DNA from: an uncultured Eubacteriales bacterium
Lineage (GTDB): Bacteria; Bacillota; Clostridia; Peptostreptococcales; Anaerovoracaceae
Direction: 5' to 3'
NCBI GenBank assembly: GCA_902763505.1
Contig: CACWSO010000011.1
Location: forward strand, 1 to 64,000
DNA: 64,000 nucleotides
This document shows positions 40,825 to 49,731 of this stretch, piece by piece (the first letter of the stretch is position 1; each line of letters begins with the position of its first letter). The translations under genes were made by a program, and so were the position numbers. The notes under the pieces were generated by a model. That model saw only the letters and a list, made by a program, of their open reading frames with translations, was not told the DNA's origin and ran no database searches.

Positions 40825-43800
40825 ATGGCAGGAAACATCAAAGGCTTGACAGTCGAGATCGGAGGCGACACTTCGAAACTGTCAAGAGCACTGACTCAAC
40901 TGAATAGGCCGATCAACCAGATGCAGGGCGAGCTCAAGAGAGTGAGCCAGCTTCTGAAGCTGAACCCGGGCAATACTGCGCTCATCAAGCAGAAGTTCAC
41001 GCTCCTCAGCTCCTCGATCGAAGAGACTGAAGGAAAGCTGAAAGAGATGCGTGCAGCACTGCAGAGAGCATCACAGTCCGGAGCAACGGAAAAGAACTCG
41101 GCCGGATTCAGAAGACTGCAAAGAGAAATAGTACAAACGGAAGCGCGCCTGAAAGAGCTTGTAGCAGAGCAGGCGCGTTTTGCTGTACAAAGCTCCAGAA
41201 TCGGAGTGGCGGCAGCACACATGGAGACGTTCGGAAACAAGGCCACAGCGGCGGGCAACTCCCTCCGGGGCCTGTCGATCGCAACGGGGCTCCTGGGCGG
41301 GCTGGCCGTCAGGACAACCGCAGAGTTCGATTCCTCCATGTCGAAGGTCTCAGCGGTATCCGGCGCGACCGGCAAAGATTTCGATGCGCTGCGGGACAAG
41401 GCCCGGGAGATGGGCTCGAAGACGAAGTTCTCCGCATCTGAAGCGGCTGAAGCCATGAACTACATGGCCATGGCCGGCTGGAAAACGAAAGATATGCTCT
41501 CCGGTATCGAGGGTATCATGAACCTCGCGGCGGCATCTGGAGAAGATCTCGCGACGACATCGGACATCGTGACAGACGCACTGACTGCGTTCGGCCTTTC
41601 TGCGAAAGACTCAGGCCATTTTGCAGATGTCCTTGCTGCGGCTTCCAGTAATGCGAACACGAATGTCTCTATGATGGGTGAGACATTTAAATACGCGGCT
41701 CCAATCGCCGGAGCATTGGGATATTCTGTCGAAGATACTGCAGAAGCAATCGGGTTGATGGCGAATGCGGGAATCAAATCATCACAGGCAGGTACATCGC
41801 TCCGGAATATCATGACGAAACTGTCGCATGATTTCACGATAAGCGGGAAAGCGATCGGGGACGTCACAATAGCGACGACTAATGCCGACGGATCAATGAG
41901 GTCGCTGAATGATATCCTCGCCGATTCACGGAAGGCATTTTCGGGCCTGACGGAATCAGAACAAGCAGCGGCAGCAGAAAGCCTTGTAGGGCGGAATGCT
42001 ATGTCTGGATTTCTCGCCCTGATGAATGCGTCGCCGAAGGATATTCAAAAATTAGAAAACGCCTTGAATAATGCGGACGGAACGGCTGAAAAGATGGCCG
42101 AGACCATGCAGGACAACCTGGGCGGACAGGTCACGATCCTGAAGTCACAGATGCAGGAGCTGGCCATCTCCGTAGGCGACACGCTCGTACCGATGGCAAA
42201 GAAGGCCGTAAAGGCAGCACAGAACCTGACGGACTGGTTCAATAACCTCTCGGCGGGCGGTAAAGATGCGGCGGTCAAGATCGGGCTGCTGGCAGGCGCT
42301 GCAGGGCCGATGCTTCTAGTAATGGGTGGCACGGCGAAAGTATTCAGCGGAAGCGTGAAAGCGATTGCATCAGCGAAAGGCGCACTGGCGGCCATGACGG
42401 TCGTCGAAGGCGAAGCCACAGCAGCGACAAGACTGTTGTCTGCAGCGCAGAAGGCAGTACCATGGGTAGCGGCAGCTGCAGGCGCGGCGCTGATCGCGAA
42501 AGCAATGGTCGACACCTACGAGGCGACGCACCAGGCGACGATAAAGGCGAAGGAACACGCCAAAGCCCGCCAGGAAGAAGTCGACTCGATCAAGACGGAA
42601 ACGAAGGAGTCGCAGTTCTACCTGCAGAAGTTGAATGAACTGGCCGGAGTCGAGGACAAGACCAACGCCCAGAAAGAACTCATGCAGGCGTATGTGGATA
42701 AACTCAACAGTTCCGTCAAGGACCTGAACCTGACCTACGACGCGGAAAAGGACAAGCTGAATCAGACGACGCAGGCCATCAAGGATAAGATCCAGGCGCA
42801 GAAAGAAGAGGCCATGGCGGCCGCGTACCAGAAGAACGCGAGCGCCGCCCTGGAACAGTACGTCAAGCAGCAGATGAAGGCGTCCGATGAGCAGAGGAAC
42901 TACAACCAGCTCAAAGAGAGATGGAACAACCTGAGTGACGCCGAGAAATCGACGAATGGCCAGTTGCAGCAGCAAATGGCCGAATCAAAGCGAAAACTCA
43001 ACGATTACAACACGGCGATGAGTATCGCACTGACAGACGCCACGAAGTGGCAGAATGAAGCGGCCAAAAACTCCGGAGCATGGAAACAGCTCACGGCAGA
43101 CGCGAAAGCCGCAGGCATCCAGATTCCGCAGTCGGTCAAAGACGGAATCAGCTCCGGCAAGTATGTGATCCCGACAACAGTCGCAGAACTGGAAGCCCTG
43201 ATCAAGTTTGACAATGCGGCCACCAGAGCCGTAGGCGACGGCAAGAAAACGGCCGACAACCTCGCGGCAGGCATGCAGGAAGGCACAATCACCGCCCAGG
43301 AGGCGGCAAAAGCGCTGACTGATGCAGTAAGTGCAGAAACGAGCAAAGCGCCGGGGCAGAACAAGACGACAGGACAGCAGACCGGCAAGAGCTTCAATCA
43401 GGGTGTATCCTCGCAGTCTGGAGGAGCGCAGGCTGCAGGCGCAGGGCTGAAATCGTCAGCCAGGAGCGGCGCGTCAGGAGGTAACCTAAGTGGACAGGGA
43501 AGCAGCGCAGGAGCATCATATGGGGCCGGTGTAGGGAGCCAGAGAGGCTCTGCATCGAATGCCGGCAAATCCCTGAAAGAAGGAGCCAAGAGCGGCGCTT
43601 CTGGGGGTTCGTTGCACAGCATCGGCGCAAAGCTGGGCGAAGGACTCGCAAGCGGCCTGAAGAGTGCTCTCGGAGCGGTAAAGGCTGCAGCAGACAAACT
43701 TGTAGCAGAGGCGAACAGAGCGGCGCAGGCGAAAGCGAAGATTCACTCGCCGTCAAGACTCTTCCGGGATGAGGTAGGCAGACCGATCGCTCTGGGTCTT

Positions 43801-44058
43801 GCGGAAGGAATGGAAAAAGGAACGCCGGCCATTGAAGCGGCATCGAAGGGAATGATTGCATCGGCGACCATGACCGGAACTGCAGCGCTGACCGGCGGAG
43901 ACATGTCCCAGATGAAGGCGAATATCAGCTCATCCTTTGATTATGCGCAGATATACAGCGCCATGGCCGCAGCCGTTGGGCAGATGCAATTCAAGATCGT
44001 GCTGAATGAACGGGAACTCGGACGCGGCATGCGCGGAATGGGGGTGAGCTTCGAATGA
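40825..44058 (+). CDS. Tape measure protein
   Basis: 1077 residues. It begins with a helical region (LSRALTQLNRPINQMQGELKR), then the TP901-type core (AEFDSSMSKVSAVSGATGKDF, KFSASEAAEAMNYMAMAGWKT, NAGIKSSQAGTSLRNIMTKLS). Hydrophobic segments lie around 490-515 and 545-560, coiled-coils around 590-740, and a glycine/serine-rich repeat zone around 860-940. It sets tail length (about 160 nm by the usual 1.5 angstrom per residue rule) and passes into the host membrane during DNA entry. The ATG overlaps neither neighbour but its stop overlaps dit. Confidence 0.95.
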   Translation: MAGNIKGLTVEIGGDTSKLSRALTQLNRPINQMQGELKRVSQLLKLNPGNTALIKQKFTLLSSSIEETEGKLKEMRAALQRASQSGATEKNSAGFRRLQREIVQTEARLKELVAEQARFAVQSSRIGVAAAHMETFGNKATAAGNSLRGLSIATGLLGGLAVRTTAEFDSSMSKVSAVSGATGKDFDALRDKAREMGSKTKFSASEAAEAMNYMAMAGWKTKDMLSGIEGIMNLAAASGEDLATTSDIVTDALTAFGLSAKDSGHFADVLAAASSNANTNVSMMGETFKYAAPIAGALGYSVEDTAEAIGLMANAGIKSSQAGTSLRNIMTKLSHDFTISGKAIGDVTIATTNADGSMRSLNDILADSRKAFSGLTESEQAAAAESLVGRNAMSGFLALMNASPKDIQKLENALNNADGTAEKMAETMQDNLGGQVTILKSQMQELAISVGDTLVPMAKKAVKAAQNLTDWFNNLSAGGKDAAVKIGLLAGAAGPMLLVMGGTAKVFSGSVKAIASAKGALAAMTVVEGEATAATRLLSAAQKAVPWVAAAAGAALIAKAMVDTYEATHQATIKAKEHAKARQEEVDSIKTETKESQFYLQKLNELAGVEDKTNAQKELMQAYVDKLNSSVKDLNLTYDAEKDKLNQTTQAIKDKIQAQKEEAMAAAYQKNASAALEQYVKQQMKASDEQRNYNQLKERWNNLSDAEKSTNGQLQQQMAESKRKLNDYNTAMSIALTDATKWQNEAAKNSGAWKQLTADAKAAGIQIPQSVKDGISSGKYVIPTTVAELEALIKFDNAATRAVGDGKKTADNLAAGMQEGTITAQEAAKALTDAVSAETSKAPGQNKTTGQQTGKSFNQGVSSQSGGAQAAGAGLKSSARSGASGGNLSGQGSSAGASYGAGVGSQRGSASNAGKSLKEGAKSGASGGSLHSIGAKLGEGLASGLKSALGAVKAAADKLVAEANRAAQAKAKIHSPSRLFRDEVGRPIALGLAEGMEKGTPAIEAASKGMIASATMTGTAALTGGDMSQMKANISSSFDYAQIYSAMAAAVGQMQFKIVLNERELGRGMRGMGVSFE

Positions 44059-44879
44059 GATTAGAATACGTCGGATCTGCAGGAACGATTGATTTCACAC
44101 AGTTCAACACGCAGATCTACAAAGGCGGATTTCATAAATACGAATGGGGCTACAAGGCAACTGAGCAGACCCTCGGCGTGACGATCGACCATTTCACAAA
44201 GGAACCGCTGACCTATGAGATGACGATCGCGGCCAGAGGGAACCAGACGACGAAAGAAAACAACCTGAACCGCATCCAGGACATCACAGAACAGGACGTC
44301 GTGAACAAAACGCCGGGGAAACTCTACTGGAAAGACTGGTATATCGACTGCTATATCATCGCGGGCGAGACATATCCGTCCGATGACTTTTTCGGAGCGG
44401 AGCGCGTGATGACGATACTTGCCCCGTATCCGTTCTGGATCAAGGAAGTGAAAAAAGAATTTCTGCCGGTCAACCGGGAACAGGGCGATGCCGGCGGTCT
44501 CAACTATCCATACAATTACGACTACGACTACGCACTGGACACACCGGGCCAGTCGAGATGGAACATCGACCACTACGCGGCAAGCGAGTTCCAGATGGTC
44601 CTGTACGGATACTGCCAGAACCCAAAGGTGATGATTGGCGATTATCCGTACCAGATATTCGACACCTGCGAGGATGGCGAATACATCATCATAGACTCCA
44701 GGGCAAAGACGGTAAAGAAATACCTGAACAACGGCGTAGTCAGCAACATATTCGACCTGCGGGCGAAAGAACACTCGGTCTTCGAAAAAATACCGGGAGG
44801 CAACCAGCTCGTCACATGGGCGGGTACGTTCGGCGTTGACATTACGTTGTTCACCGAAAGGAGCGAGCCGAAATGGTAA
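44055..44879 (+). CDS. Distal tail protein (Dit)
   Basis: 274 residues. The N-terminal Dit core is visible (TEQTLGVTIDHFTKEPLTYEM, LYWKDWYIDCYIIAGETYP), then a C-terminal galectin-like region. Its place directly after the tape measure and before Tal is diagnostic. It forms the hexameric hub at the tail end. Overlaps both neighbours. Confidence 0.87.
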   Translation: MRLEYVGSAGTIDFTQFNTQIYKGGFHKYEWGYKATEQTLGVTIDHFTKEPLTYEMTIAARGNQTTKENNLNRIQDITEQDVVNKTPGKLYWKDWYIDCYIIAGETYPSDDFFGAERVMTILAPYPFWIKEVKKEFLPVNREQGDAGGLNYPYNYDYDYALDTPGQSRWNIDHYAASEFQMVLYGYCQNPKVMIGDYPYQIFDTCEDGEYIIIDSRAKTVKKYLNNGVVSNIFDLRAKEHSVFEKIPGGNQLVTWAGTFGVDITLFTERSEPKW

Positions 44880-45904
44880 TACTCACAGATCCTCTCGGCA
44901 GGGAGATTCGGGAGATGGCGGCCTCGCGCATAGACATTGATGCCAACGATTCCATGGATTTTGAAGTCACGCTCATGCTGGCCGGATACCAGAATGACAT
45001 CGTGAAAAAAGGACGCATCTTCGTGCCAGGGACAGAGTTCGGAGGCATGATAAACGGACGGAAGACCAACACGGCGGAAGGCACCGTCACAGTGAAGGGC
45101 AGAACGTGGCGCGGGTTTTTGGAAAAGAAAATCATAAAGCCGCCGTCAGGAAGCGACTACAAGATCATATCCGGTGAGCTCAACACCGTGATAAGGTCTT
45201 TGCTCTCCGATGCGGGCCTTGTTGGTCTGTTCCAGGGCGCGACAACAAGCACCGGCGTGTCTGTGACAAACTTTCAGTTCAACAGATACACGACGCTGCG
45301 CAAAGGACTCAAGAAACTGCTGGCGGGTGTCGGCTACCGCATGGAACTGACGTACATCCAGCAGGAAGGCGGCGCACCCGGATATGTGGAAGTGCAGGCC
45401 GTGCCTGCCGTAGACTATTCCGAAACGATAGAGGTATCGCAGGACTCACAGATAGATTTCATCATCGAAGAGGCAGCATACCAGACGAACCATCTGATCT
45501 GTCTCGGATCCGGGGAACTGAAGGACCGGATGGTCGTGGATCTGTATGTGCAGGGGGACGGCAGCATCGGGACAACGCAGCACTACTTCGGGGAAGACGA
45601 GATCGTGGAGGTCTACGATTATCCGTCCGTGTCGGATACGGAAGAAGAGACCGCAGAAAGTCAGCTGACGAAGGGCGGCAAAGAGCGCCTGAGCCAGATC
45701 ATGGACTACACGCACATGGACATGGACGTGGCCAAACTCGGTATCGACGTCGGCATCGGGGACATCGTAGGCGGAAGAGATTATATCACCGGCACGACGG
45801 CCTCGAAGCCGATCAAGAACAAGATATACGTGGAAGAAGACGGTCAGACGAAGATCAATTACATTTTGGAAGGAGAAACAGAAGATGAAGATACAATTCA
45901 ATGA
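44873..45904 (+). CDS. Tail-associated baseplate hub protein (Tal, gp37-like)
   Basis: 343 residues, resembling the siphovirus ReqiPepy6 gp37-like hub (MVILTDPLGREIREMAASRIDID, FVPGTEFGGMINGRK, YTTLRKGLKKLLAGVGYRMEL, VGIGDIVGGRDYITG). It has no added lysozyme or peptidase domain, so any wall-degrading activity would sit elsewhere in the tail or be absent. Confidence 0.82.
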   Translation: MVILTDPLGREIREMAASRIDIDANDSMDFEVTLMLAGYQNDIVKKGRIFVPGTEFGGMINGRKTNTAEGTVTVKGRTWRGFLEKKIIKPPSGSDYKIISGELNTVIRSLLSDAGLVGLFQGATTSTGVSVTNFQFNRYTTLRKGLKKLLAGVGYRMELTYIQQEGGAPGYVEVQAVPAVDYSETIEVSQDSQIDFIIEEAAYQTNHLICLGSGELKDRMVVDLYVQGDGSIGTTQHYFGEDEIVEVYDYPSVSDTEEETAESQLTKGGKERLSQIMDYTHMDMDVAKLGIDVGIGDIVGGRDYITGTTASKPIKNKIYVEEDGQTKINYILEGETEDEDTIQ

Positions 45905-46559
45905 TCTCTCGGAACTGGAAGTGCAGGCAGTGGAAAGAGACGGCGACCGCCTGGAAGTGAAGACAATCAGCGCCACGCCGGCGCAGCTGCGTGAGTTCTT
46001 CGAAGATCCGGACAAGACGCGGAAAATGAAGAAGGTGGAGAACGGAACCGTATTGGAAACCTACGAAGGCTTTACGAAGTTCTACTGCACATCAGAATAC
46101 CCGGGCGTCATCTACGGAGTGGTGCAGTACAAGCCAGCGGCGACACCGGAAGCGGAAGAGGAGATCGTAAAATCCGCCGTAAAGGTGGCGAAGATCCAGG
46201 CGCAGGAGCTGACCGATGAAGAGGCCATAGACGTGCAGAACCTCTATCCGGAGTGGGACGGAGATGGCAAAGCATATGCGGTCGGTTACAAGGTCAACTA
46301 CGAGGAAGTTCTCTATAAGTGCCTGCAGGCGCATACGTCCCAGGAAAGCTGGAACCCGGAAGATGCGACAAGCCTCTGGGCGAAGGTACTCGTCGAACCG
46401 GGTACCATTCCGGAGTGGGAGCAGCCGTCCAGCACAAACGGCTACATGACAGGCGACAAGGTGACGCACAACGAAAAAGTATGGGAGTCCCTTGTTGATA
46501 ACAACGTATGGGAGCCGGGGACAACCGGAACAGAAGCGCTGTGGAAGGAGGTGTCTTAA
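45885..46559 (+). CDS. Tail protein with two chitin-binding-like (CBM5/12) modules
   Basis: 224 residues. A short beta-rich head (KIQFNDLSELEVQAVERDGD) and a linker helix are followed by two repeats with the aromatic spacing of CBM5/12: YAVGYKVNYEEVLYKCLQAH ... LWAKV (~130-165) and GDKVTHNEKVWESLVDNNVW ... LWKEV (~185-224). It could bind wall polysaccharide. The strong GGAGGTG at its 3' end is the ribosome site of the next gene. Confidence 0.78.
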   Translation: MKIQFNDLSELEVQAVERDGDRLEVKTISATPAQLREFFEDPDKTRKMKKVENGTVLETYEGFTKFYCTSEYPGVIYGVVQYKPAATPEAEEEIVKSAVKVAKIQAQELTDEEAIDVQNLYPEWDGDGKAYAVGYKVNYEEVLYKCLQAHTSQESWNPEDATSLWAKVLVEPGTIPEWEQPSSTNGYMTGDKVTHNEKVWESLVDNNVWEPGTTGTEALWKEVS

Positions 46560-47102
46560 TTGGCAAATCTGATCACATCTGCACAGGCGGAAGCACATGT
46601 AACGCCTTTGCAGGATAGCATGTGGCACAGGGCGATGGTAGGCGTCAGCTCGTGCGTGTTCTCGGAGGGCGACAAATTCGCGCTGCAGGTCATGTCAAAC
46701 ACGAAGGTGCGCATCAAGTCAGGCGTCGGAATGCTGCAGGGAAGATTCTTCTGCATCGAGCCGAACACCTACGACGAAGTAACCATCGACACCGGTGCGC
46801 AGGGCATGAACCGCATCGACCTGATCTGCGGCAAGATCACGCAGAACCAGAACGGGACGCAGAGCTTCAGCTGGGAAGTCATCAAGGGCACCAGCACAAG
46901 CAGCACACCGACCGCGCCGACATGCACCGAGGGAGATCTCGACGATGGCGACGAAGCCGGACGGATGGCTGTAGCAACAGTAACGCTGACAGGAATCAAT
47001 ATCACAGCGACGGAGATCGTGGCCGATGTGATGATCGACGACTGCAGCATGACAGAGGCAGAGTATGACGAACTGGCCACTCTGCTGGGTATAACGTCAT
47101 AG
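46560..47102 (+). CDS. Upper baseplate / receptor-binding platform protein (TTG start)
   Basis: 180 residues. Start codon TTG, overlapping the previous TAA by position (TAATTG) and preceded by AAGGAGGTG. The protein (ANLITSAQAEAHVTPLQDSM, NTKVRIKSGVGMLQGRFFCI, NRIDLICGKITQNQNGTQ) is a type often encoded before receptor-binding proteins in Bacillota siphophages. Role inferred from position and beta-rich character. Confidence 0.75.
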   Translation: MANLITSAQAEAHVTPLQDSMWHRAMVGVSSCVFSEGDKFALQVMSNTKVRIKSGVGMLQGRFFCIEPNTYDEVTIDTGAQGMNRIDLICGKITQNQNGTQSFSWEVIKGTSTSSTPTAPTCTEGDLDDGDEAGRMAVATVTLTGINITATEIVADVMIDDCSMTEAEYDELATLLGITS

Positions 47103-47116
47103 GAAGGAGATAACGG

Positions 47117-47536
47117 ATGAAGACAGTAGAAAAGATCTTGAGAAAGCTGGCACCTTTCCGGGTTAATGGCGTGAGCCTGACAAGCAACTTCAGAAATATG
47201 GGCGGAGGAGTATGGAGAATCGGCAAACTCGTCCTCGTGAACATGTACTGCTACGTCCCAAATACATTCAGCAAGAATGACTACTATACAGTAGCAACAG
47301 GTCTGCCAGAAGCAAACATCGATTCTGCGCTTTCTGTCACGACTTCAAACAGTGGCGGCAACCGTGAAGCGAATGCGATAGTGAGCACGGGTGGAAGCCT
47401 TGTCGTACAGACAGGAAATGACTTCGACCTGACGAACTACACGATATACATCACTGGCATCTATCTTGCTGGGGGGGGGTATCGTAGAGCATGCATTCTG
47501 CGCCATTTCTTCACTTGTGAGGAGGTGGTCGCATGA
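47117..47536 (+). CDS. Small tail-tip protein 1, interrupted near its end by a G9 tract
   Basis: 139 residues in the sequenced form. A short helical N-terminus (KTVEKILRKLAPF) and a beta-sandwich ending TIYITGIYLA, then GGG encoded by nine G (47471-47479), then 18 residues unlike a folded domain. With ten G it would end in GGGVS; with eight it would continue 125 more codons through the next gene out of frame. It shares its layout with the three genes that follow. Confidence 0.7.
   Translation: MKTVEKILRKLAPFRVNGVSLTSNFRNMGGGVWRIGKLVLVNMYCYVPNTFSKNDYYTVATGLPEANIDSALSVTTSNSGGNREANAIVSTGGSLVVQTGNDFDLTNYTIYITGIYLAGGGYRRACILRHFFTCEEVVA
47471..47479 (+). repeat. Poly-G tract (G9) in tail-tip gene 1
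   Basis: Nine consecutive G immediately after the codons for the last beta strand. Slipped-strand mispairing here would change the C-terminus and the coupling to the next gene. Confidence 0.92.
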
Positions 47537-47826
47537 GCAAGAAACTGATAGATCTGCTTACAACACCCGTGACAGGGAATCACATCAGATTCTGTGGTAT
47601 AGGGATTGCGTGGGGCTCATTTTCTTCGTCCGGAGCATGGGCGCACACCTTCCAGTATGGAATCACCTTTTCTGCTACGCCGATAGTGATTTGCTCAAAG
47701 GGAGAGAATGCAGCATCGCCATCGAACATCACAGCGGTGGCAAAGACCACTACACAGGCAACGGTAAACTTTTCAACTACGACAAACACAAAGAACGTAG
47801 ACTGGATTGCAATAGGCAAGATATAG
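47533..47826 (+). CDS. Small tail-tip protein 2
   Basis: 97 residues: a short helix (SKKLIDLLTTP), then a beta-sandwich (HIRFCGIGIAWGSFSSSGAW ... WIAIGKI). Ribosome site GAGGAGGTGG. It overlaps the preceding gene by 4 bp and is the only member of the four followed by no G tract except the terminal one. Likely a receptor-contacting tip domain. Confidence 0.65.
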   Translation: MSKKLIDLLTTPVTGNHIRFCGIGIAWGSFSSSGAWAHTFQYGITFSATPIVICSKGENAASPSNITAVAKTTTQATVNFSTTTNTKNVDWIAIGKI

Positions 47827-47854
47827 CGGTTGCCCTCGAAAGGGGGTGTTGTTA

Positions 47855-48262
47855 ATGTCAAAGAAGACACCAACACTCCTGGAGACGTTGGCCGGAATCT
47901 TAAAAGGGGATAACGGCTCATGGAATACACTCAACGCTTCCACGGCATACACAAAGAGAGCCGGCGTTGTATTCGTCAAAGGGGCAAGCAGCGGCTCTAT
48001 AAACCTGGCGAACAATTCGTGGAACAATATCGGCACACTTCCTTCTGGGTACAGACCGAAAACTGAAGTCAACTTTGTTGCGCAGGACAGAAATAACAAC
48101 AAACCGATGATGGGAAGGATTACGACTGCTGGTATTATCAGTTTGTATCCGGAAGGCGGGAACTCCAACTACTGGATATTTACGGGCGTATTTCCTGTAG
48201 TGGGGGGGGTAGTCAGTAGACTGCTCAACGTGCTCATTCCCGAGAGGGGGTGGGCAATGTGA
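47855..48262 (+). CDS. Small tail-tip protein 3, with a G8 tract near its end
   Basis: 135 residues: an N-terminal helix (SKKTPTLLETLAGILKGDNG), then a beta-sandwich (RAGVVFVKGASSG, IGTLPSGYRPKTEVNFVAQD, NYWIFTGVFPVV). Eight G (48202-48209) follow. As sequenced, the frame runs on for 17 residues; with seven G it stops at once (GTG GGG GGG TAG), with nine it ends after GSQ. Start chosen at 47855 after GGGGGTG. Confidence 0.7.
   Translation: MSKKTPTLLETLAGILKGDNGSWNTLNASTAYTKRAGVVFVKGASSGSINLANNSWNNIGTLPSGYRPKTEVNFVAQDRNNNKPMMGRITTAGIISLYPEGGNSNYWIFTGVFPVVGGVVSRLLNVLIPERGWAM
48202..48209 (+). repeat. Poly-G tract (G8) in tail-tip gene 3
   Basis: Eight consecutive G in the same position relative to the domain end as the G9 tract in gene 1, and in the same GTG-G(n)-TAG context as the early G7 tract. 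Confidence 0.92.
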
Positions 48263-48621
48263 AAACCATCAAAGAACTGTTGCTGGGCTTGATTGCAGAA
48301 GATATCAGCGACAAGATAACATTCGGCGGCGCATGGGCTAACCAACACAGGCGTGCATACAGAATCGGTGGCATGGTGTTCTTCACACTCGAAGGATATG
48401 CAGGAACGATCGTAGCCGGAACGGAGTACACATTGGCGACCATCGCAAATGGATACAAGCCAAAAAATGACGTAGCATTTACGGGTCATACAACTAACGT
48501 AAGTTTTCTGCCGAATGGAATCGTGAACTGTTGGGTATGGGCGTCAGGGTCGATTACTGTCCGTGTATCCAATGCAAATGGAAATTTTGTATTCGTCAGC
48601 GGTTGGTACAAAATCGCATAA
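48259..48621 (+). CDS. Small tail-tip protein 4 (GTG start)
   Basis: 120 residues: a helix (KTIKELLLGLIAEDISDK) then a beta-sandwich (RIGGMVFFTLEGYAG, TLATIANGYKPKNDVAFTGH, NFVFVSGWYKIA). It ends normally at the last strand, with no G tract, showing what the intact C-terminus of the family looks like. GTG 48259 overlaps the previous stop and follows GAGGGGGTG; GTG 48250 is an alternative. Confidence 0.65.
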   Translation: MKTIKELLLGLIAEDISDKITFGGAWANQHRRAYRIGGMVFFTLEGYAGTIVAGTEYTLATIANGYKPKNDVAFTGHTTNVSFLPNGIVNCWVWASGSITVRVSNANGNFVFVSGWYKIA

Positions 48622-48634
48622 ACAAGGAGAACAA

Positions 48635-48934
48635 ATGAATTTCGGAACAAAACTCAGAACGGTGTTGAGAATAGCGACATCGTTACAAACAGCATTGTGC
48701 ATGACCACAGCGGTTATCACAGATTTCAATAACAAATCGCTCATTCTTATATGGGCGATTTTTACTATTGTCTGTGATTTCGTTGTTGCATTTATCACGA
48801 CATATTTCAACAACGATTATTGTGAGATCGCCTGTGAAACGACCGGAGAGCTCCGGGCGAGAAAAGCAGAGAAGAAGGGCATCCAGGGCGAGTACTTCTA
48901 CAACGATGAAGAGGAGGTGCCCGGCGATGAATAA
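48635..48934 (+). CDS. Holin (phi LC3 type)
   Basis: 99 residues with two transmembrane segments (TSLQTALCMTTAVI and SLILIWAIFTIVCDFVVAFITT) and a charged tail, as in phi LC3 family holins. It would open the membrane for lysins at the end of the cycle. Ribosome site AGGAG; the stop overlaps the first lysin gene. Confidence 0.82.
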   Translation: MNFGTKLRTVLRIATSLQTALCMTTAVITDFNNKSLILIWAIFTIVCDFVVAFITTYFNNDYCEIACETTGELRARKAEKKGIQGEYFYNDEEEVPGDE

Positions 48935-49721
48935 CCCGACGATTTACAGGCAGGCCGACTCTCGATGGGGCAGTCTGCCGTATCCGACAAAGGCGTACAG
49001 CTTCGCCGGCAACGGCTGCGGATGCTGCGCGGTAACTCACTGCGCGATCGAGCTGGAGAAGTACAAGAACTTCACGCCGGCCGATGTCCGGAAGTTCATG
49101 GTGCAGTTTGCCACGAAGGGACACGGAACACTGTGGGCAGGCATCTCAAAAGGACTGGTCAACTACGGGTTTACGGTCCACTGGAGATCCGCGGACTCCA
49201 TGGCCGACATCTTCAAAGTGATCGAGGCATCGCCGATCAAGTGCGGCGTGATTCTGTTCGGCTCCACGAACGGCCCTGACGGCACGGTGTGGACCAAGGG
49301 AGGTCACTACATTTCGTTCGTAGATTATAAGGTCGAGAATGGCAAGCACTATTTCTATCTCAAGGATTCCGGAGGCCGCAAGCATGACGGCTGGAAGTGG
49401 GGCTGCTACGAGAAATCCATGAAGGGCGACGTCCGTCAGGTCTGGATCTGCACAGGCACGAAGGAAGCGCAGCCGGCACCTGTTGAGAGGAAATACACCG
49501 GCACAATCCCGAAGCCGACGCTGAAGAAAGGCAGCTCCGGTACCGGCGTAGAGAACTGGCAGAAGTTCCTGAACTGGTACGGATCATACGGCCTGAAGGT
49601 CGACGGCAAGTTCGGGCCGCTCACGAAGGAAGCAACGAGAGCCTTCCAGGCTGCGAACGGGCTGACGGATGATGGCATCGCAGGTCCAAAGACCATGGAA
49701 AAAGCGAAGACATTCAAATAG
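48927..49721 (+). CDS. Endolysin 1: C39-like cysteine peptidase with peptidoglycan-binding domain
   Basis: 264 residues. The catalytic domain shows the cysteine in AGNGCGCCAVTHCAIEL (near 30) and the histidine in GGHYISFVDYK (near 130), the C39-like layout. A type 1 peptidoglycan-binding domain fills residues ~190-264 (KKGSSGTGVENWQKFL, VDGKFGPLTKEATRAFQ, DGIAGPKTMEKA). No signal peptide, so export relies on the holin. Overlaps the holin gene. Confidence 0.82.
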   Translation: MNNPTIYRQADSRWGSLPYPTKAYSFAGNGCGCCAVTHCAIELEKYKNFTPADVRKFMVQFATKGHGTLWAGISKGLVNYGFTVHWRSADSMADIFKVIEASPIKCGVILFGSTNGPDGTVWTKGGHYISFVDYKVENGKHYFYLKDSGGRKHDGWKWGCYEKSMKGDVRQVWICTGTKEAQPAPVERKYTGTIPKPTLKKGSSGTGVENWQKFLNWYGSYGLKVDGKFGPLTKEATRAFQAANGLTDDGIAGPKTMEKAKTFK

Positions 49722-49731
49722 GAGGTGCAGC

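Noticed and set aside
42045-42975. Long minus-strand open frames inside the tape measure gene
   Set aside because: They are antisense shadows caused by codon composition of the tape measure gene, with no starts, ribosome sites or recognisable domains.
47466-47855. 129-codon open frame overlapping tail-tip genes 1 and 2 in another frame
   Set aside because: Its translation has no domain-like pattern and it lacks its own ribosome site. I keep it only as the consequence of an eight-G tract, not as a gene.
47117-48621. Diversity-generating retroelement acting on the tail genes
   Set aside because: No reverse transcriptase, template repeat or adenine-biased variable repeat is present. The variation signal is the G tracts only.
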